Part shown: positions 20,427 to 31,683 of the stretch, piece after piece
How positions within the stretch are numbered: the stretch's first letter is position 1
Layout: every line of letters begins with the position of its first letter
Assembly: GCA_902806565.1 (NCBI GenBank)
Contig: CADCXA010000019.1
Location: 62,001 to 126,000, forward strand
Direction of reading: 5' to 3'
Length of the DNA stretch: 64,000 nucleotides
Source: Hypoxylon rubiginosum
Taxonomy: Eukaryota; Ascomycota; Sordariomycetes; Xylariales; Hypoxylaceae
Translations under genes and position numbers: made by a program
Notes under the pieces: model-generated
The model's database searches: none
The model's input: only the letters and a program-made list of their open reading frames with translations
Told to the model about the DNA's origin: nothing

Positions 20427-23139
20427 ATGCCACGTCCGAAAAGACCCGGCGCACCAGAACCGAAACGGCGAAGTCGAAATGGATGCTGGTAAGCGAGAGC
20501 CTCTCGTTTCCCTTTTACTGACATCCCGTCTTGGCTGACTTTACTGCTACTGAAGGCCGTGTAAAAATCGCAAGATTAAATGCGGCGAAGAGCGTCCAAA
20601 TTGCTTAAAGTATTACACCTTCATTCTGTTCTGTTATTCTTTTTTATTAGCGCGGGATCTGTTAGGACTAACCGTCGTTCGTTAAAAGTTGCCAGAGGAC
20701 GGGCGAAACATGTGACTATAGCATTCGTTTGAACTGGGAGGGCCGAAGAGGGAAACGGCCTGAGCCTGGTGTTATTGACTTGAATCAAGAAGTTGTCTCA
20801 CCACCGTTACCCCCTAGGGGTTTCAAACTGGTCCATCAATATCCTTCATCCGATGCTCCAGGGACGCGGAGGCTTGAACCCCTAACTAGCCCAATAAGTC
20901 AGATCAAGACTGAGCGCAACAGAGCACTCCCTCTCCCTCAGCCCGCAGTGCCGTTGGACAACCCCTCATCTACGAGTCTTGACGACAATGAGCCTGCCAA
21001 TAAGCGCCCAAGGCTGGCATCGGATATCCAGTCGCCCGACTACCCGTCGTCACACATAATTGAGCGCCGGCATAATTCTGCGGCCAGCTCGACTTTGGAC
21101 TCGAGCGTAGCGTCCTTCAGGATTACTGTCGGTTCTGGTCTATCAGTTGGCTCTCCGCTGACCCCAACTACATCATCTACATTTAGTGATGATGATCAAC
21201 GTCACACAAGCCGAAGACTTTCGGTGAATTCTCTTCTGTCAGCGCCCCCGGGCCCCCAAGCTTGGCAAGATGAGAATGCCAGTCGCGCAAGGGCTGGCTT
21301 ACCGCCGATAGACACTCGCACGCGTATGTCGACAGAAACGACTTATTACGGCATTGATCGAGGTTTTCCAGATCATGACCTGGGCAGGAATGATGATATT
21401 AGCGCTATTAGTGGATCGTCGCCTCTATTGCAGCGCGAGTTTACAGAGGCCCCATTTGATGAACCAAGCGACGACCTATTTTGGAATGAATTTGGGTTCG
21501 GGGTCGAGACTAACGAGTACAGTGATGAAGAGGGCGGGTATTATTCAAAAGCAGTACCGATATATATTCCTCGCAACCTCGAACCCCTTCCAGCGAAGTA
21601 AGTACAATCTTCGTTGACGACATACGAGAGTCTTCCACTATAGCACGTACTAATTCTCTATTAGGCTCATGGACAACCCCATGAACATTCTTGTGAGTTA
21701 ACCCCTTTTCAAGACATTATTAGTAGCTGGGTCATATCTAATATTTTAATAGTATTTTGTGAGTTATACTATTGAATTGAAAATGGGAATTCCGACTTAC
21801 ATCTCCGCTCTCCGCAATTAGCATCATTTCTTGAACCACACGGCTCGAGGTAAGTGAACCCCCAACTCTGGCTTCGTACCTATACTTAGTTTCAATTAAG
21901 TTCTCGTCCCCTACGATGATCCACATTCCAACCCCTTTCGGACCATTCTGCCGCAGATGGCTGTCAAGAATGACAACCTCTTGTCGCTTCTACTTGCCTA
22001 TTCAGGTAAGGATCCCAAATTCCTTGTTAGCCTCACTTTTTGCTCAAATCAGTCGGATAGCCTCACATAGAGCACGAGTTCTGAACCACCCGGAGCCCAC
22101 GTTCAGGATTGCTTTATGGGTAGACGACATATTCCCCGCTCTTCGACAGGCTCTCAATGATCCTGATAAGAACTTCTCAGATGCGAACCTTGCCACGGCC
22201 ATTATGCTGGCCTCGCTCGAAATTATCTCGCCAAAGGTGTTCGGATACGACATACCATGGCAGCGGCATCTGAGCCTTGCAAGAGAACTTATAACTGCGC
22301 GTCCAGGCGGCCTCCGTGGACTACAGTCCAACTTCCGCCATAACCTAGTCTACTCCTTCTTGTGGAGTTGGGCTGCTTACCTTGACGTTATAGGAAGCCT
22401 CAGTGGCGGACCCAGAGGTTCCTCGTTGGCTTGGATCTTCGACTACGAGGTGGACGATATCGTCGACGGCTACGACGAGATAGACTGCATCATGGGCTTC
22501 ACTACGCGATGTATCTACCTTCTCGCCAAGATTGCTGATCTCGCCAGGAAATGCGATGCCGAACGTATCGGAGACGATCTCGATATCCGACCCGACTGGG
22601 AGCCAAGCGATGAAGTCTTCGAGCAAGCTTCGAAGATCGAATCGGCTGTTACCGAGAGCATGGTGCAGTCGCCGGTGCCTTGCAAACACATACATAAAAA
22701 GGGGGACGTGGAGAAATGGGATCGGCGCGAGATGGAAGCAACTAACGAAGCTTTCCACTGGGCCGGGCTCGTTCATCTCTATCGTAGGATCATGGGGAAG
22801 CCGTCCGAAGATAGGTCTGTCCAGACGGCTGTACAGAAGATGGTGGAATGCTTTCTCCGTATCAAACCAGGTGGAACGGCAGAGTCGTGCCTTCTATTTC
22901 CTATGTTTACTGCCGGTTGTGATGCTAGGGACGAGGGACAGAGGGCTCTCATCCTCAATAGGTTTTTGACTGCTGAGAATCACGGGATGACTCAAGTAAG
23001 TGTAAAAGACCCGTTGTCTGTGAGTGGATGGCTTCTAACGATTGTACACTAGGTTCACAATGCCCGCCGACTAATGCAAAAGGTGTGGGAGACGCAAAAG
23101 CCTTGGGAGACGTTGGTCAGCACGGAATTTATTGGATAA
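20427..23139 (+). CDS. Zn(II)2Cys6 transcription factor with Fungal_trans_2 domain
   Basis: Nuclear fungal-specific regulator of 737 residues from nine exons: 20427-20488, 20556-20609, 20689-21597, 21665-21692, 21753-21758, 21822-21849, 21901-22005, 22061-22995 and 23053-23139. The six cysteines of the zinc cluster are split over the first three exons (NGCWPCKNRKIKCGEERPNC, then NCQRTGETCDYS) and are followed by IRLNWEGRRGKRPE, typical of this class. A Ser/Pro-rich linker spans roughly residues 60-330. The Fungal_trans_2 region begins NPMNILYFHHFLNHTARVLV and continues with PFRTILPQMAVKNDNLLSLL and YSASHRARVL. The YF pair is supplied by a 6-nt microexon. The product ends ETLVSTEFIG. Target genes unknown; family members include Uga3-like activators. 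Confidence 0.9.
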
Positions 23140-24103
23140 TATTTATGACAACTAAAACACGATGTTTATTGCTACGGCCATGTTTTGCAAGACGCCGACT
23201 TGCAGACATGAGCCGGACGCAAACAGAACGCTGAAGGACAGCAACCAAACTATTGGTTATACGTTATGGGAAATCCCCATGAGAGTTGATGATGTGACGT
23301 TTTCTTATCATTGTTGAATGGTGCAACAATACCCCCGACGAGACGAATGGATGACCTGACTGGATAGGATAGGATATACCAGAGTCAGGCATGTAGGAAC
23401 TGTTATTACTTATATCCTTATTATAAAAGCTATTCATATGTAGTTTCCTAGCGAATACCACTGGATTTTAATTGCCAGTTTCTGATGTAAGAGTATGATA
23501 TAGACTTGTTAATAGTCCTGGAATTGGAATAAGAAGATGGGAGGGAGACTCGACAGCAAGGAGACAGCAGCACAACCCCCTAACCGACCCAGCCCTCCAT
23601 CACTGATTCGTCTATATATAGAACAATGTATATGTAATCTGCATATAGCTCTTAATGCCTCAGTAAGACCACCAGCCTCCCGTGGGTAGTATTCATGAGG
23701 CTAATATACCTAAATTATTGGAGACCTTTTCCTACCTTATATCCCGAAACAAGTCTCGGGTATCTTGCTTGGCCGTCTTGGCGGACGGGTATGCAGTAAC
23801 GTCCCGCTATCCTTCATCTTGGCGTCCTAACCGAATTGTACAAGTCGATATGGAGGGGAGATTTGCATGTTATATGCACTGTAGTACAAGTGTCTTAACG
23901 AAACATAGCGGGGTGTTCCAGCTTACCCCACCACTACAAGTCGCAAACTACAACACCTAAGACGCGTTATACTATCGCGTTAAGCCGCCCGCCAACTAAT
24001 ACATTTTGACATAGACTGATCCTCAGACATTACCATCGCGATATACCTAGGTAAATTATAGACTAGGGAAATAAAGGAAAGAAAAAAAAGGAGAATATCA
24101 GCA
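23140..24103. other. Intergenic region
   Basis: About 960 bases between the regulator and SLD5. No coding structure recognised; the stretch 24040-24100 is the presumed short SLD5 promoter/leader. Confidence 0.45.
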
Positions 24104-24842
24104 ATGGATATTGACGACATCTTGCGAGAGGTCGATCCCACATTCGACTCAATTCCAAACGAGACGCGCGATCTGCAGTCCCTTACGCGTGCTTGGGTAG
24201 CAGAGAGATCCTCACCCGAATTGCTCGAGTGGCCGGCCGACGGGTTATTCGAGCGCATGAACGACCGAATCAAGCAGCAGATCGAGAAGGTCGAAAACAT
24301 GACCGGCGACATGGATCCCAAGACCAATTTTGCCCTCATCGTCATACAGACCGAGCTGGAGCGCTACAAATATCTGGTACGAAGCTACCTGAGGGCTCGC
24401 ATAGCCAAAGTACGTACCTAGGTGTCATATACTTCTATTCCACCCCTCCGGCCGGTGCGCTGGTGCTTATTGCTTGAAACAGATCGACAAGCACACTCTG
24501 CACTACCTCTCGAGTCCCGAGCTGCGGGCGCGCCTCTCGCCGACCGAACTCGCTTACGCGACGCGGCACCAGGCCCTCCTCCATAACCACTACCTGTCGT
24601 CCTTCCTGTCGTCCTTCCCGCCGGCCCTGCAGAATCTCAACGACACCACGGGAAACAGCAGCATGATCGAGACTCCGGACCTCGACACGGCCATATTTAT
24701 CCGCCTGCTCAGGGACAGGCTTGTCGAGGGCCGCGGGACCGACGCCGATGGCGATATGGAGTGCAAGAACGGCGACATTCTCATCCTCAGGTGGTCCGAT
24801 GCTAAGAAGCTGGTCGACTCTGGATTCGCAGAGATCGTGTGA
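24104..24842 (+). CDS. SLD5: GINS complex subunit Sld5
   Basis: A subunit of the GINS tetramer (Sld5-Psf1-Psf2-Psf3), which forms the replicative CMG helicase with Cdc45 and Mcm2-7. Two exons, 24104-24409 and 24483-24842, give 221 residues, the usual size. The N-terminal helical A domain includes [29 protein letters not shown] and [28 protein letters not shown]. After the intron come IDKHTLHYL and [21 protein letters not shown]. The C-terminal small B domain is near [19 protein letters not shown]. The intron (GTACGT to AACAG) sits right after the RARIAK helix. Confidence 0.94.
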
Positions 24843-26204
24843 AATCGTATGCTCTTTCTGCTGAGGTTCTCTTCGACTCTATATAGGTCTCTGCCAACTC
24901 CAAGCCACGTAGGGTTAAACCTAACTAGGGGAACGATGTTGTCGCATGTGCAGATCGTATGAAGGTCTAGCACCCCTTAGGAGAAGAGAGTTTGTGGCTG
25001 TGGCTCACTTTAGTAAATTATGCCGTCGAACAAGAGCATCGCACTATAATCATAAGAGAAACTAGGGGGACTCTCGTAGACATCGGGGTGTCGACAACAA
25101 ATATGAGGCATTGCTAGATGCGGTGATAGGGAAGGTATCTTATGAAAGGATACGTCTCTAGGCGGGTAAGCATTAATCACATCTCGGGAACATATTAGTT
25201 ATCTGCTAACTAGATGAAAGGCGTATGCCAACTAAGTCGTCGCTGACGGGACTATCTCGACTCAGTTTCTGCAGACAAGTCGATGAGATAGCTCACAGTT
25301 TCATCGCAAGCTGAAAGGGGGAATGGGATATATCCTTCAACAGGTCACTTATAACTACTGCGCAAAGAGGCTTGGATCGGCAAGGCGTTGTAGTGGTTAT
25401 CTGACGTGGCTGTGATAAGAATAGGGAGAGAATTGACATCTCTCATAAGAATAGGACTTTGAGGATGACTTCTCAGGGGTTAAATGGACCTGCTATGCAA
25501 GATACAAGCCACTTAGCTTGTATTAGGTACAGATCAGCTTGTTCCTATGTAAAGCAACTATATAGCAGTAACACTTGGTATAAATGGAAAGTCCTTTGCG
25601 AGAATATAGCGGTGGCTCGTAATATTTTTTACTGTAAAGGGGATTATAAACCTCCTATCTAGGCCGCATATTGAATTGAAATGAGAAACAGCTTTCATCA
25701 CTATACCTAAACGTATAACCACAGATCGAACAGGCTGATAAAGCATGGAAATGTATTGATATGCTTGCCTTGACTAAGAGGATTTATATCGAATTTCCTC
25801 GTACAGAGAGAAGTGATGAAAAAGGGTTAGATGCATGAAGGGATTCCAAAAGTAGCAATGGGGCCGACCCAGGAGAGTGGGAGAGTGATGTCAAAACGTT
25901 TGACGATTAAATTTCCCCACCGTACCCACCCCCATGGCCCCATACCTCATACCTCAAGCAGCCTCGCCTTTGTTCGTTATCAACCAACGCTTTTCGAAAT
26001 AATTTAACGGGTCGAAGGTCAAATACTGTACTATAGCCTATAGTCGAGTGATGAGTTGCATAGATTTCTTATGAATTTTTACCCATCTGTACTACCACGG
26101 ATAGGCCACCTTTTTTTCAAATTTCCGAACTTTCTTCCATAAATTGTCATGATTGGGCAGCTTTGCCCCTTACCGAAGGCCCAAGCCGCTGCTACATCGC
26201 CGCC
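24843..26204. other. Intergenic region
   Basis: About 1.36 kb between SLD5 and the PP2A methylesterase. The stretch 25400-25750 is moderately AT-rich with short open frames on both strands that match nothing recognisable. No gene supported. Confidence 0.4.
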
Positions 26205-27585
26205 ATGAGCGACCTTCAGAAAGCCTGGGCGAAGAACCGCCTGAGCGCCCTGCCGGCCGAGAGCTTCGACGAGATGGAAGAGGACGAGGCCGACCGCGTC
26301 GCCGAGCTCCCCGAACATCCCGACGACGACTCGTCCTCGGCGTCCTCCGCCTCCTCCACGGGCACCGTCATCCCGTCGCCGAGCCAGAACCTGTTTGCCA
26401 GGCCTCAGGGGTAGTTCCTCTCAACCCCGTATTTTTCTTCTTCTTTCTTTCTTCCGCGGCAGCTGATTTTTTCCTTTCTTCTTCGTACGTACACAGCGTG
26501 CCGAGAGGACGAACTCTCCAGCAGATCCCCTGGACCACCTACTTCGAGCGGGAGCTGTTTCTTCATGACCCAAGCAGCCCCGCAAACCCAACCATCCATG
26601 CCTACCTGACCTCTCCCGTCGGGAAGGGCCCCTTGTTCGTCATGCACCACGGCGCCGGCTCGTCGGGTCTCTCCTTCGCCGTGGTCGGCTACGAGATCCG
26701 GAAACGTCTGCCGTCGGCCGGCATCCTGTCGCTCGACGCGCGGGGCCACGGCTCGACGACGACTGCGGACGACGACGCGGCGGTCGACCTGAGCCTCGAG
26801 ACGCTCGCCGCGGATCTCCTCTCCGTCATACTCATGACGCAGAAGGAGATGAAGTGGCCGGAGCTGCCGCCCATCATCTTGGTTGGGCACTCGCTCGGCG
26901 GCGCCGTCGTCACCGAGGTCGCCAAGGCGGGCGCGCTCGGCAGCGCGCTCCTGGGCTACGCCGTCCTCGACGTGGTCGAGGGCTCGGCCATCGACGCGCT
27001 CCAGAGCATGCACACCTACCTCTCGTCGCGGCCGGCCGGCTTCCCCACGCTCGAGGCCGGCATCGACTGGCACGTCCGGTCGCGGACGATCCGCAACTCG
27101 ATATCCGCGCGCACCAGCGTCCCGGCCCTCCTCACGTCGAGCGCGAGCGGCGCCCCCGGCGGCGACCCGAGACCCTGGAAGTGGCGGACGGACCTCGGCG
27201 CCACGCAGCCGTTCTGGGAGAACTGGTTTATAGGGCTGAGCAAGAAGTTCCTGCTCGCCAGGGGAGGGAAGCTGCTGCTGCTCGCGGGGACGGACAGGCT
27301 GGATACGGAGCTGACGATTGGCCAGATGCAAGGTTTGTGCTCACCTTCTTCTTTTTTCTCTCTCGCTACCCTAGCCCATTTACGTATTCCAAAGACTGAC
27401 TCTGTCTGCTACGCCAAGGAAAATACGCACTCCAGGTATTCCCGGAGGCGGGTCATTTCATACACGAGGATCTGCCCGAGAAGACGGCGATATCTCTGGT
27501 AGACTTCCACAAGCGCAACGATAGAACTGCCCTTGTGCTACCCCCTAAAGTGTCGGATCTTCTAAAGCAGGGCAAGAAGGTCTAG
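26205..27585 (+). CDS. PPE1: Protein phosphatase 2A methylesterase 1 (PME-1)
   Basis: A serine alpha/beta hydrolase that removes the carboxymethyl group from the C-terminal leucine of the PP2A catalytic subunit. Three exons (26205-26410, 26497-27332, 27419-27585) join in phase to 402 residues. The N-terminus has SDLQKAWAKNRL and an acidic, Ser-rich stretch. After the first intron: PRGRTLQQIPWTTYFE, then FVMHHGAGSSGLSF, SLDARGHGST, the nucleophile elbow ILVGHSLGGAV and YAVLDVVEGSA. The last exon holds the catalytic histidine in VFPEAGHFIHEDLPEK. All hallmark motifs are present, so it should be active. The coding sequence is strongly GC-rich. It is convergent with DUS2. Confidence 0.95.
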
Positions 27586-27877
27586 TTGCAACAGTTGATA
27601 AATATCGAGAGTAGATCCCGTAAGCATTGAATCAGCTTAGAAATGCGTTTTTAGACAAAGCCTCATTGCTATGAATCCTTTTACTTAAGTAACCATGTAG
27701 CCCACCGTCTGTCCTCGCGATTGCTACGTGATCTATATTTTATTTTTCCCCGATCCGTGACCTTGAATGCCTATGTAAATGCCTCTGCACTCCTCCCGTG
27801 CCTAAAATGGGATATATTCCTGCGCAACGCCTTTAAATGCTGTGTAACCAACTCCCGTCATGCTAACTCACCCATCT
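27586..27877. other. Convergent 3' region between PPE1 and DUS2
   Basis: About 290 bases of lower-GC sequence separating two GC-rich convergent genes; it should hold both transcript ends. No gene seen. Confidence 0.5.
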
Positions 27878-29246
27878 CTAAACGGATATCGCCATACCCT
27901 CAGTCGTCTGTGCTGCTGGCTGTGTCCCTGTCTCTGCTTCTTCCTGAGCACCAACTCCACGTTCCGCAAGTCCCTTCTTAGCCTGCGGTTTGGTCCGCGA
28001 CTCCGCCATCTGACCACCGGCGGCAAGCGCGCTGCTATTCGCCATCTTGCCCATCTTGCCCGAGCCGTCCGGGTCGATATCGAGGCTGGCGTCGACCTCC
28101 CGCGCGCGGTCCGCGAGGTGTTCGAGGCCGAGCGCCTCGCAGACCCGGGTGTAGCTCTTGCAGGCGCTGACGCGGCGGTAGGCGGGCGACTTGCCCGGGA
28201 CGAGCTGGGTCAGCGAGAACTTGGTGTTGCCGAATTTGTTCCCGACCTCCATCGCGCACCGGAGGTACTGCTCGACCACCTCCTCCCAGGGCAGCAGCTC
28301 GGGGGCGCTCCGGAAGCAGCTCGGGTTCTTCTCGGCCTGCGTCGCGATCATGGCGCCGTCGACGCCGTACTCGCGGACCAGCGAGAGCGCCTGGTCCCGC
28401 GTCTCCACGTCGCCGTTCATCAGGCACGCGACGCCGGCCCCGCGGCACACGGCGGCGACCATGCGCAGCTGGCCGCGGACGGCGCGCTCGCGGGGCCGCA
28501 TGGGGGTCGTGCGGCAGTGGACCGTCAGGCCCGTGATGCCCGTCGCGACGAGCCGGCGGACGAGGGCCTCGGTCTCGGCGGCGGTCTCGAGGAGGCGGAT
28601 CTTGACGCTGACGCCGACGCCGAACTCGGGCGTGATGGTACCGACGAGCGCTTCCAAGATCGCGCACAGCTTGTCCGGGGTCCGGAGGAGGGCGGCGCCC
28701 ATGCCGTCGTGCGTGCTGAAGGGCTTCGGGCAACCCGCGTTCACGTCGATGCCCGCGACGTCGGCGGCCACGAGCCGCGCCGCGCGCACCGCGAGCTCCG
28801 GGTTCGACGTGCCGATCTGGAAGATGAGCTTGCGCCCTTCTTTTTCTGGGTGCACCCGGTAGATGATGCTGTCCTTGACGTCGGCCGGCGGGGTCTTGGC
28901 GCCCTGCGACGGCTTCCGCGTCCACTCGATGGTCTGGGTGTCGGGGTTGAAGCGTCGGGTCGTCCCGATCATGGATCTATCGACGGTCTCGGGGCCTAGA
29001 TTATTGCAGCGGTAAGCTAATTGAATTTTTATTCTTATTTTTACAAATACTGAGGTGAATACGAGACGTACCCCATACCAAATCCGCGCCGTAGTGAAGC
29101 GCCAGGAGTCGCGAGGGCAGCTCGCCGGAGCGGACCATGGGCGCGAGGACGACCTTGCCCCTGTAGTCGACGCCGTTGCGGGGGATGGGCACTTTCTTCG
29201 GTTCGGAGGCCATGATGCTTCTGATGACGCGAGCGAACAATGACAT
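27878..29246 (-). CDS. DUS2: tRNA-dihydrouridine(20) synthase, DUS2 type
   Basis: Flavin enzyme that reduces uridine-20 in the D-loop of tRNAs. Exons 29246-29072 and 28995-27878 give 430 residues; the intron has donor GTACGT and acceptor TCTAG. Key motifs: KVVLAPMVRSGELPSRLLAL, GADLVWGPETVD across the splice junction, FQIGTSNPELAVRAA, GIDVNAGCPKPFSTHDGMGA with the catalytic-loop cysteine, ITGLTVHCRT, CLMNGDVETRDQA and GAMIATQAEKNPS. The C-terminus is Ala/Gly/Glu-rich and disordered; no double-stranded RNA-binding domain like that of animal DUS2 is visible. Two in-frame starts exist (29246 and 11 codons later); I used the first. Codon use is GC-rich, giving a spurious long open frame on the opposite strand. 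Confidence 0.93.
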
Positions 29247-31683
29247 GTCAAGCGACCGAGTGGCAGGTGATCTTTGATATAATCACGAACACGAGTCCGG
29301 ATCGTGACCAACGAACGACGAGGGGCGATGAGGACAAAAAAAGAAGAGCATATGCATGCGGCCAGCCCGCATGCTAAACTTTTTGAGAATCTAATCTTAT
29401 CTAATCCGAAATCTAATCGGTGTTGCAAGGGGACTTACATACATAGTTATGTACATCCCTACCTAAAGGTACCTCGGCCAGCTCGGCCAAGGAAACACAT
29501 TTTCCTCCCTTCACCTAAATGCTCTATGTATTTATTCGTAGGTAAGGGTAGATATATCTAATTACTATATCCAAGACATACATGTAATAGGATGATACTA
29601 AGGGTTTAAGCGTACCTGAAATGAATCTGTTAGTTTACACTTGGCGTACTCACATGAGCTTCAGCCAGCCAGCCCAGCCCAAGTCTATAAAGTCCATATA
29701 AAAATTCTTTTATACGTGTTGCCACTGGGGTGTGACCATCTTCGGAATTTTACTATTCGTGATTTGTGCAACACGGCAGCTGCACGGATAGAAATGCGAC
29801 GGACCCGATTCTAGAACTGTAATACGAATCCGAAGAAAATGCATCTCCATTTTGTTGCGTTGCTGTGTGTCATCCCCCGTAGCTGCCCGTATCGCCGGGC
29901 CAATATCCGTATTGGCAATTGCTCACTATTTCCGCAGGACGCGCAACCCTACCTGACAGATTACTACTATCGTCCTACATGTGTAGGTCTGTGCTATGTA
30001 ACAGGGTGCGTTGTCTGTTTAGCCGCATGTAACTTGTAAGGAGATCGGATGCGCAGGAAGTCTACTACATGGTACATATGTATGTATACTAAGAATAGAA
30101 TGGGATATCAGAGTTTCGCAGCGGCCCGAAAAATCTAACTCTACCTACTGTACCTCTTGCATACCCATAAGTATCGTAGTATGCGGCTACCTAACATTAA
30201 TCTCGCATGCAGCCTTACCATCGTGTTCGAATGTCCTTCTACGATTTGGGCCGAAACTGGCACTTGCGGTAGTTGGATTAGGAGAATTCATTGGTATTTG
30301 CAAAGTACGTGAGGGATATAAACTGCCTTGGTAACGCTATTGATGGCTAATGGTCTAAAGGTCGACGTTTGTCGATTTGCCTCTGTTGTCGTAAATACAT
30401 AGTCCAGCCGTTTTATATACTAGCCACTAACGTCTTATTTTGTACTGCTGTTATTCGTCCAAAGACCCTGCTCAACGTCTCATCTCATGTCAGCCTGCGG
30501 CGCAGAACCAAAGGTCAAATCCGTCCCTGCAGCTCGTCTGCCGAGAAAACGTCATCAAGCATTTGATCGAAAAGCGTACAAATTATAGGTAGTCGAGAAA
30601 TTCGTCAGGCGTCTGTAAGCTGTAGTGAAGCTGAGAAATCATGTCCGACCGGACTCCTTCTATTTGCACCTACTTAGGTATTACTTAATCGTAGGACTTG
30701 TAGACTCGGAGGCGGATCGGGGGAACGGGATCATAAAGGACTGCGGCTGTCGAAACAGCTTGGGCTGAGCCTCGTTAGCCTTGGTTCCTTTCATACGGAT
30801 CCCTGCTACGGAAGTCAGCTCGAAATAAATACCTGTTGGACTAGGTACACGTATACATGAAAATTATTCATTGCCCGACCAAATCACGCATTTCAGGGGT
30901 CATGTGTACGTAAGTTGCACAATTCTATGTGAATATTCTGTCTAGATTGGCTTCCAGGTGTAGGTACTCTACATATGCTCTACATACATAGGTATGCCTA
31001 CATGTAAGCTACGGTACGAAGGTAAGCACTCATTAGGCAGTTGAAGAGGAGAACCACCCCTGTCTAGCAGGAGGACTCTGCACAGCTCCACAGACAGCCG
31101 ACGTCACCCTTCCTACAGGTAAATGGTAAATGGTAGATGGTAATGGAGGGTGGTACCGTATTTTCAACACTCATACATACTTCCATATCCATACATATAC
31201 GTATTCAGAAATACATATATAACGAATCCTGCGTCTCAAAACTGCCCCGGTTCCAATAGGTCATTGCGCAATTTCGTCCGAGTGTTGGCTCTTCTTGCCC
31301 TTCCTTTTTTTGCATTGTCTTGGACATGATATTGATTGGAATTCTCATTTTTAAAAATTAGTTAAGACAATCCTGCCACTTATCCACCGAGGCGCTCCGC
31401 ACTATCGAGTCCACGCATCCGGGACTCGTCACACAACAGAGCCACTAGGTACGCCCACCTCCCTAGGTTCACCGTTGTTCGTTGCTCGATGGACGTGCTC
31501 ATTAATATTAGCTAGTGGAGCAGGTACCTCTTGTACCGGCGTAGTCAAGACATTCGCCTTAACGTGTATACCGCTTCCATCGCATTCGGATACCTAGGGG
31601 ATACCTAGGTACTTGGAAGTGCACCTTTTGCCCCAAAGGAGGAAAAAAAGGGCTGTGTCTACTTACTCATTCTTGGACTAAAC
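29247..31683. other. Long intergenic region
   Basis: About 2.4 kb without a supported gene. It contains scattered 'tacctaggta'-like palindromes (for example 31587-31614) and 'tacata' repeats (30080-30090, 30970-31010). The part near 31683 should be the promoter of the large downstream gene. Short frames such as 29839-30039 lack recognisable features. Confidence 0.45.

Noticed and set aside
26153..26496. Alternative long frame at the PPE1 5' end starting upstream
   Set aside because: It reads through the first intron in another frame and lacks the PME-1 N-terminal motif; the ATG at 26205 with the GG/GTAGTT splice restores family sequence.
27860..28999. 379-codon plus-strand open frame opposite DUS2
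   Set aside because: Ala/Arg/Glu-rich shadow frame caused by very high third-position GC of DUS2; no domain and no promoter context.
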